From Phellopilus nigrolimitatus (taxonomy: Eukaryota > Basidiomycota > Agaricomycetes > Hymenochaetales > Hymenochaetaceae): a DNA stretch of 64,000 nucleotides. Shown here piece after piece: positions 57,009 to 64,000 of the stretch. The DNA lies in the NCBI GenBank assembly GCA_021029095.1, contig JAJOHG010000002.1, positions 62,001-126,000 of the forward strand, written 5' to 3'. A program made the position numbers and the translations under genes. Positions within the stretch are counted from its first letter, which is position 1; every line of letters begins with the position of its first letter. The notes under the pieces were generated by a model. It worked only from the letters and a program-made list of their open reading frames with translations, ran no database searches and was not told the origin of the DNA.

Positions 57009-58762
57009 ATGCAGCACCCGACATGTATGAATATCCGCATTCGCTCGACGCGCGATGCGCACATCATCTTCCATGCCGTTTCCCTCAACGTTCTCCCTAT
57101 CATTTCAAGACGTCTCGATGCCGATGAACGCGCGGCTCTTCGTTCCGGCTGTGTATATGCTTGGGAGGAACGTGGACCTCACACTGAAGTGACGGGACTT
57201 GGGATCGAGCGGTTCACGGAAGGCAGGAGATGGGGGCCATCGCGTGTTCGAGATGTGAGTATCCGAGTCATGCACGTTCGCCGAGATTCACGCGAATCGA
57301 CTTCATGTGTGTCTTTGCAGGAGTTTCTGTTTTATTACGAGAAAAGTCCTCCTGGCCATCTCAGGGACAAAGAAAACCCCATGCTCGAAGAGCGTCTGCG
57401 CAAACACTGGGATCCTCTGGTTAAGCAGACGTATTCTGTTTGGGTTGAAGGGCCCAGAGGACGCCGGAAATGGCATCTAAGTGAGCCCCTTCCCTACATT
57501 CGTATACTCGTTATCTGCGCAGCTTCAGCTCTGACAGGGCCATTGTACTTTACGCAGCCGCTTACTTCACGCAGGCGACTGTGGATCGCCTTCAGACCGT
57601 CGACGACTTTCCTGAGCTGGCAAATGTCGAAGTTCCTCCCGGAAAATACATCTCAACTCGTCTTGGAAAGCCGCGTCGTCCTGAGGATGCGAGTAGCTCT
57701 ACAACCAACAACGGTTACGTTAACTCGTCTGTACACGATGTTTTTCGCCCAGCAAACATGACCGCAACGCGCACATATGCGCCCTTTCCTTTACCCCTGC
57801 CGTACCAAGTGACGCCACAATCTCATCACGTCCCTCAACAACAGCAGCACGAACCTCAGCCGCATCAGCAACCTATGCCAACTGCCCAGCCTCCGAATGG
57901 GTTTGACAGTCACCACCAGCAAGCCGGCAGGTCAATGCATGCACCGAGCGAGCCTTCAAGGCATTACTACGGTGCGACTCCTGCGCACCACCCGCGATAT
58001 CCCGACAATCCGCTGACCTTGCCCCCGATCCATGCGCTTGCGTCGGTTCCAGGTGCACCCTCAGCTGACAGACACTTTGCCGAGCAGCCTCATTCGCATC
58101 CACTTGCATATACTCTACGACCTGAGCACCCAAGCCAATCTTATTATATGGGCTATCCGCTTCCGCCTCCTGAGCACCATCGTGCTGTTATGCAGTTACC
58201 GACTCCGACTTCATCAAGCTCGCAGTATTCCAGTCCGACATATTCACCGCACGAGCATCCTAATAACTTCGCTTCCTACGATGGACCTCGATCCATGTCA
58301 TATTCCTCATCTAATACGAGCGGGTCCGTGCCACCACTACAGTCCTACCATGATTCGATCGCCCAACCTTACTCAAATCCGCCCTATTACACTCAAAATA
58401 GGCGGCCACCGCCACTCACGATTCCTTCGCAGCTACGAACAATTCCACCCTCGCCGTCTGATCCCAGGTCGCCCGGAGAAGCGTCCGGATCCTCTCCATA
58501 TCGCCCAACCCTGACCCTACCTCCCCATCTGGCGAACCGCCTGTCTCCACCGATCTCCGATGCTCGTGACGAGCATGAGGATGACTTTTCGCCGCCGCCG
58601 TCTCCACGTAGCGCAGTGTCTTCGACAAGCGTTCCCGGGGGAAAGCAGCTCAACCTTGCGCCATTGCGGACGCTCGTGCGCGCACAGGCGCACCCCTATC
58701 GTCGCGACAAGTTCGACGACAAAGCATTGATGGCATTTTCCGGGCGCAAAATTTCAGAGTGA
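57009..58762 (+). CDS. WOPR-domain (Gti1/Pac2) transcription factor, paralog C
   Basis: The exons 57009-57254, 57321-57480 and 57558-58762 sum to 1611 nt (536 aa), the longest of the three. The start MQHPTCMNIRIRSTRDAH is chosen by alignment with B, although the frame is open back to 56808 and a longer N-terminus cannot be excluded. The WOPR halves are IIFHAVSLNVLPIISRRLDA, DERAALRSGCVYAWEERG and GIERFTEGRRWGPSRVRD, then EFLFYYEKSPPGHL, PLVKQTYSVWVEGP, GRRKWHL and TAYFTQATVDRLQTVDDF. The long C-terminal region is rich in Pro, Ser, His, Gln and Tyr, as in fungal activation domains, and ends with RRDKFDDKALMAFSGRK. Both introns are at the positions shared by A and B. Confidence 0.94.
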
Positions 58763-61700
58763 CCCTCGCGAACTCCAGAAATGGCGGGGTTGGAGATTCG
58801 TGCCGAAGTAACCGGCACGGATTGAATGGGTATCGCTTTTTGATCCACTTCGGGTTCAATTCTATGGCGGCATTGGATCGCGTTTTTCCTTTTGCTTCCG
58901 CGGTCCCATCTTGCGTACTCTGGTGAGACGCCTTTTCCTATTTCAAGTGTCGTGTATTTCTTCACCCCTTCTTTCGCAACAATGCTATTACTGGCCGGTC
59001 GATTCGAGTCTCCTTCTGTTCAATTCTTTCTTTGTCTTCGCTTTCCCCCGCTCGAACATTTTACTGTATCCTTTTAAGCATGTCTTCTCATTCCCATACC
59101 ATCTGTATCTTTCGACCGCACACTCCCATAATCATTCCTTTTTAGGTGCCGCTCGACTATACTTTAATTTCCCTTTCCGCGAATTTTCGTCTCTTCTGCT
59201 TCTATTCTTCCTTGCCGTGACTCCCCTTCACATACGCTTGCCGGATAAAAACTTATAACCGGGGTGGAAGTACTCGCGTGCACGCGTCGACAGTCCATGC
59301 GTATTTGAGCTCTGAACTTTGGATAGAGCCGAGCAACATCGGCGTGTTCTCTATTTGAGATTCTGAGTTGCGAGTTCCCGCCCTTCCGAATACTGAAATT
59401 GTGTTGCAGTTAATCCATAAAATAATGCGACCTTGACCGCTTGCTTTCTCCTTTCTCCTGCTGCTTTGCCGTTGGTCTCCTCTTTTTTGTGTAAATACAT
59501 TCCTTCGAGTTCATTTGGCTCCCCTTCCTTTGTTCTCCACTTGTGCCAGGGTTTTCAGTATTTAATTCAATACCTACTGACGAACTCTCCTTCTGATGCT
59601 TGTGTTGTATGCGTAGGAAACTTAAGGGGAAGGCCGGCATGCAATTGCAAAATGTTGGACAAACGGTGTCGTCTGAGAAGCGTTGATGCTACTTTGTCGG
59701 CAGATGCCGATGAAGTAAGTGCTCCGTGAAGGTTCTAGGTCCTCACGTTCACATATGTGATTCTTCTCGCCCCCGCTCACGACTTCCTCTTGGTTTCTGC
59801 ACATGTTACTTATCATGTTGTGTTAGCGGTTGAAGTGATACCGCTACCTGCCTCATGCCAGGGTCCGCCAATCCCAGACAAAGAGCACTGCTCCGCCTTC
59901 CGTAGGCTTTGCACATGTCTTCTAAGTAATCCAACGTGAAGCAGAAATGCACAAGATCACGACAATATATCAATCTTCAGGCTCGCGAGTTTGCGAACCT
60001 AAATCCGATCGCCGTGTTTACGGGAGGATTGGGCATACAACGGTATATGGATGGTACCGAGTGTACTATCGAGTTTTGGAGGCTTTACTTCCCTCACCGA
60101 GTTTTTCATGTATGCTCAAGCTCGCGAGGCTCCCGCACTCCCGCATGGAACTGGAAACTGCCGTGAATGTATGGCATTGAACTTAATCAAGACAGAATGG
60201 TATCCGGGTTTCAGCGTATTTCAAGGCACATTGAGGGAAACAGAGATAGGGAAGTACTGTATTTGAATTGGCAATACAAACTAGGTATGGATAACTTCAC
60301 GCGATGCGCTTAGCTCTCTCTGTGGTTGATCGTGAGCAACGGTCGAACAGATCCGAATACCTTGTGTGTCGATTTATCGACGGTGCTTCAAGTTTGCAAA
60401 TGCGCGAAGCTTCTTTCAACTAACTTCCAACCAGGAAGAAACATAGCAAAGGGTAGGATTTGATAATAAACATAGGGACCCAATCAACCCCTTCGCTTAA
60501 GCTCTACCCTACGCTGCATTCTTCCACTTTCTCCGCCGGGGGACACGAACCGTGCCAAGCCCTTCAGATCAACTACGACGATGGTGTAAAATACGTTGGT
60601 GCTCCAGTAAACATCTGACTAGCATTGTCTCTCAGGCGAAGAAAGATTGTCCCTCCATGGCCGCTGTGTAAAAAGGGGCAAGGACAGCTGTCATGGACTT
60701 GTCACGTAATCTATAAACGGGGTTAACATACCAGGGATCGATAAATGAGCGACCATACAGGATAAGGGTGCTTTGAAAATACACTGATATGGACGCCGCA
60801 TTTTCGGGCCATTCCTTCGTCCTCTTCGAAGAGATACTATCCGGAACTGTTTGAAGTTCCTGTCTGCAGAATGCGGATGGTCAATGTCTAGAGTCTTTGC
60901 GCTTTAGAGTTTCATCTGGTGATGGCTAAGCGCCAAATTTAATCAGAGCACGACCGACAGAAGCCAAAATGTGAAAGCTGCGGCTTGGCCGGGCCTCTAT
61001 TAAACGAAAGTCCAGGCTTTGGAACCGAAACTCTGCCGAGAGTGTGAGAGCAACAATCCGAAATGTTAACAAATTACTTTGAAGGTACGAGCAGCTTAAA
61101 ATTTAACCCGCTGGTTTCTTTTTCAGTGTCTAATGTTAAGGCTGACCTGATTTTCCTCCCAATTTTGTCTAGCGAGATTCAGATAGCAGTATCTAGTGCT
61201 CGCGTGTTTTCTTGTCCGCCATTTCAGGAGAACGTCGATTGACACACGGGTCCGATTTAAGTCACGCCGTCAATAAATTGCTTTGGAAGATTGCGAGTCC
61301 TGAGGCCCAAACATAGACTTAGAGCTAAGCCAACGCCAATCGTATAAGACCTCGAAGGGCTCTGTCATTGAGGATGTTCTAGTTGACTCTTGAACATCTT
61401 GAGAAATATGCTCGCACTGAATACTCCTGAAGGCAGGGCATAGCAAGAGTGGCCCATGGTTTTAAGCCTGAGCCTAAACTGTCACTAAGAGTATTACGAA
61501 GCACAATCGCCCTCGCACTTCTTGAGCCTAAAATTTCAGCATCATCTTTCCCGCCATAAAGTGCTTTGATGAGGCTAGGCCAATGGTCGTAGGCAGAGGA
61601 ATAAGCAAAGGAGGCAATTTGGGATAATCCTTCTCAAGGTTACCTAACGTCGTCTAAGATGATGTAGGAGTATACGAGCATGAGCGCAAGGAAGAGCAGA

Positions 61701-64000
61701 GGTGCCGTCCACATAACGATGAGAATAGAAAGCGGGGGCAAGATTTTGGCGTAAGAAAGGCATTCTGATAGATCACAAACACAGAACGAGGAAATACTGC
61801 TCACGCGCAGTTTAGGAGTCGGAAGAATCTCAAACGCTCCGGCCCTCTCGAGTATCGCCGCTGCAGAAACAGTACAGAAAAAGTTTTCCAGGGTTGAAGA
61901 CCAGCTTCTGCTATCATTGAAATTTTACCGAATCCAGATTTACGGTGCTCATCAACGTCTTGAGCCAGCAATAGTAGGTGCTCGCTGGACTTGGAGATCT
62001 AGAGAGTAAGTTCACAGGAACAAATGCTCGCTTCTTGAGTACAAATGAAGTGCAGAAGTACTTCACCGGGAATGGCCGAAGAGCTTGTATTTCGTCTAAA
62101 ACCGGCTGTCTTTGCTACTTGTCTATAGGATTTAGTTTTTAGTCACCCCGCAATTATTATCGCGCTCGCCCACCTCTTTTACTGAATGCAGTGCACGCCG
62201 ATAGCGAGTGTCGGGACGCAAGTACCGTACCAGTGAGAGACGGGACGATTCTTTTGACCTGCGGCAGGAATTGCTCGATACGAGGGTTCATTGATTGGGT
62301 ATTTGCGAAGAACGGATTGCGCGATACGACACAGTTCGAGGTTTAACCGGACATTTCGCGATCCTACGCGTTTCGTCCAAGACTGCGCAAATGGACAACT
62401 ACAGATAAGACGGTGCCTTGCTTCTCCCCGTATCCGGAAGTTTTTTGTTGAAAATACATGACAGCACAGTTGATAATCCTTTTCTCCAGGACAAGCTGGT
62501 TACTCAGTCCAGTTCACATGCTATGCTGCTCTCAGTGGACGATAACCAGCGAACAGGCGGCACAGTCATGCTCTCTCTAAACCTCCTCGCCATGCGTTTG
62601 GATGCCAGCAATGCCGCAATCTCGTCGTACCGCCTGTATTCATACCAATGCGAAACAGTCATCTCGTCGTAGTGGACGTACAGTTTCATTTTGTGGCACT
62701 GACTCATCGTCCCTCGTAACTTGTTCGCTAGTCCGTCTTATTTTGCCATCTGGCGCATCCAGAACGCAGACATGTATATTCTGTGGCATCTTTAGAGTGT
62801 GTTCTCAGCAGCTAACTTAGCGGCCAAACTAGCCGTTTTGGGACGTTCGATTCTTCTACGTACTCAGACCCTCAATCCTGGCTCCTGGATCCAGCCTGAG
62901 AAAATTAGAACAAGTACGTCTTGTCCCATGATTGTAAAAATATTTGTTTTACAAGTTCTCGAACATCTTTTACGTGCGGCTATGGTTATCGGTATTGGGG
63001 TACTGATTGACTCAATTGTGTATCTCGAAGGACGGTTCTGACCCTCTAAAGAGCTCAACAGCACGAGCTAACTCGGCGGTGAGATGGCATACTCTTGCTG
63101 ACTTGTTGCGATGGTTTTCCGGAACTACTCTACTTGCTCTGAGTTACTCCACTTATACCGTTATGGTCGTGGAACTGCACACAGTAACCTCGTTAAGAAA
63201 AAGGAGCTTACAGATCAGGAGCCGGTACGTTATTAATTATTCGTTTCGGTTTCGGTCTATGTATGTCTCCCGCGAGGCTTTCAAGGTCTAAGATCAGGCT
63301 ATCTAATCTTTCTACAGAAGGACACCAATGCGAGTGACAATCTGACAGACTGTCTCAGAGCATAGATGTCACCAAATACTCAGATCCGCCTCTTATTCCC
63401 CAGAAAAAGGCTGAAGGTATGGCCTTTTGTACATGTATGTTTATAAACGGCATTTGCTCTATTGATCCCCCACACTGATAAAATACCTCTTCATTAGCGT
63501 TCGCTGATCCGACAGACCAGATAGACTTCCGCCGGCCTTGTCAAAAACTTTCCTTATCTGAGAAGCTCTCTCTGGGTTTGGAGTCTGGACTCTATTCTGT
63601 GATTAGGCTTGCGCTTCTTGTGAACATCATAACTGCACCGTTGAAGTTCTTCCTCTTTTACCACTAGCCATCTATGGGCTCCTGGATGCTTTCAGCTCTC
63701 CACATTTCGTTCCAAAGTCCCGAAGCCTGGTTCTTGGGTCGCCCCTGTGAACGAGAAATTCGGGGTAGCGAGTACATTCTGACAAATCAACGCAGGTCCG
63801 AGAACGCGCGTTAGAAGGTCTTCTATCCTTAATATCGGACCCTCGGAGTCCGCGAAGCATGATCAGCGTCAACAACAATCAGTATAGCGGGGTATTTGAA
63901 GCATTTCGCCTACGTCTTTCAGCCCCGCAGTGCTGGTTCATCCAGCCATCGAAAACTCAAACACCCGGCACTTTGTTGGACCTTTGACTCGGAACTTTCT
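58763..64000. other. Gene-poor region to the right edge, 5.2 kb
   Basis: The first about 600 bases are pyrimidine-rich and probably include the 3' UTR of WOPR C. Beyond that only short frames (up to 98 codons) without protein-family features appear on either strand. I see no transposon motif, RNA gene or array. A gene with many tiny exons could be missed here. Confidence 0.4.

Overview
The window is eukaryotic nuclear DNA, almost certainly from a basidiomycete fungus and probably Agaricomycotina. The genes are compact and split by many very short GT..AG introns (mostly 50-70 nt, often with a CTAAC-like branch site). They sit on both strands with short gaps, and the protein types (intracellular LysM protein, WOPR regulators, Paf1 subunit Ctr9, Nsa2) fit a mushroom-type fungus. 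The species cannot be named from the sequence. No tRNA, rRNA, CRISPR array or intact transposon was recognised.

Region 1 (1-29.4 kb) is gene-dense and mostly housekeeping. In order it holds: the 3' end of an unknown gene; ribosomal protein uS13 (RPS18, -); CTR9 (-); a ZCCHC9-like zinc-knuckle protein (-) divergent from a LysM-domain protein (+); a small membrane protein (+); an acidic Ser-rich protein of unknown function (+); a PP2A-like phosphatase of the PPG1 type (-); a C2H2 zinc-finger protein (+); a RUS-family (DUF647) membrane protein (+); a PRKRIP1-like spliceosomal protein (-); YIP1 (-) divergent from the ribosome-biogenesis factor NSA2 (+); and the CCCH/RING splicing factor CWC24/RNF113 (+). 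Ribosome synthesis, splicing, transcription elongation and ER-Golgi transport dominate. NSA2 has a start-codon-only exon followed by a 6-nt microexon.

Region 2 (29.4-58.8 kb) is different. Long gene-poor stretches (6.3, 6.5, 2.1 and 4.8 kb) separate three paralogous WOPR (Gti1/Pac2) transcription factor genes at 35.7-37.1 (-), 51.1-52.2 (+) and 57.0-58.8 kb (+). The three share two intron positions and a short acidic C-terminal motif. Between the first and second lies a housekeeping island: GLTP (-) and free methionine-R-sulfoxide reductase (+) sharing a 116-bp divergent promoter, then cysteinyl-tRNA synthetase (+). In the latter the conserved CGPTVYD motif is crossed by an apparent frameshift. 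WOPR proteins are known in fungi as master regulators of morphological switching and development (Wor1, Ryp1, Sge1, Mit1, Pac2), so this is the most interesting locus here. A 0.65-kb repeat-rich block with short inverted ends sits beside a coding-like 3' fragment at 29.6-29.85 kb.

Region 3 (58.8-64 kb) shows no gene I can support.

Exon coordinates were read by eye from splice signals and protein family conservation. Where exon lengths are given as summing to a whole number of codons, I checked this. Function calls rest on family motifs recognised by eye, not on a database search.
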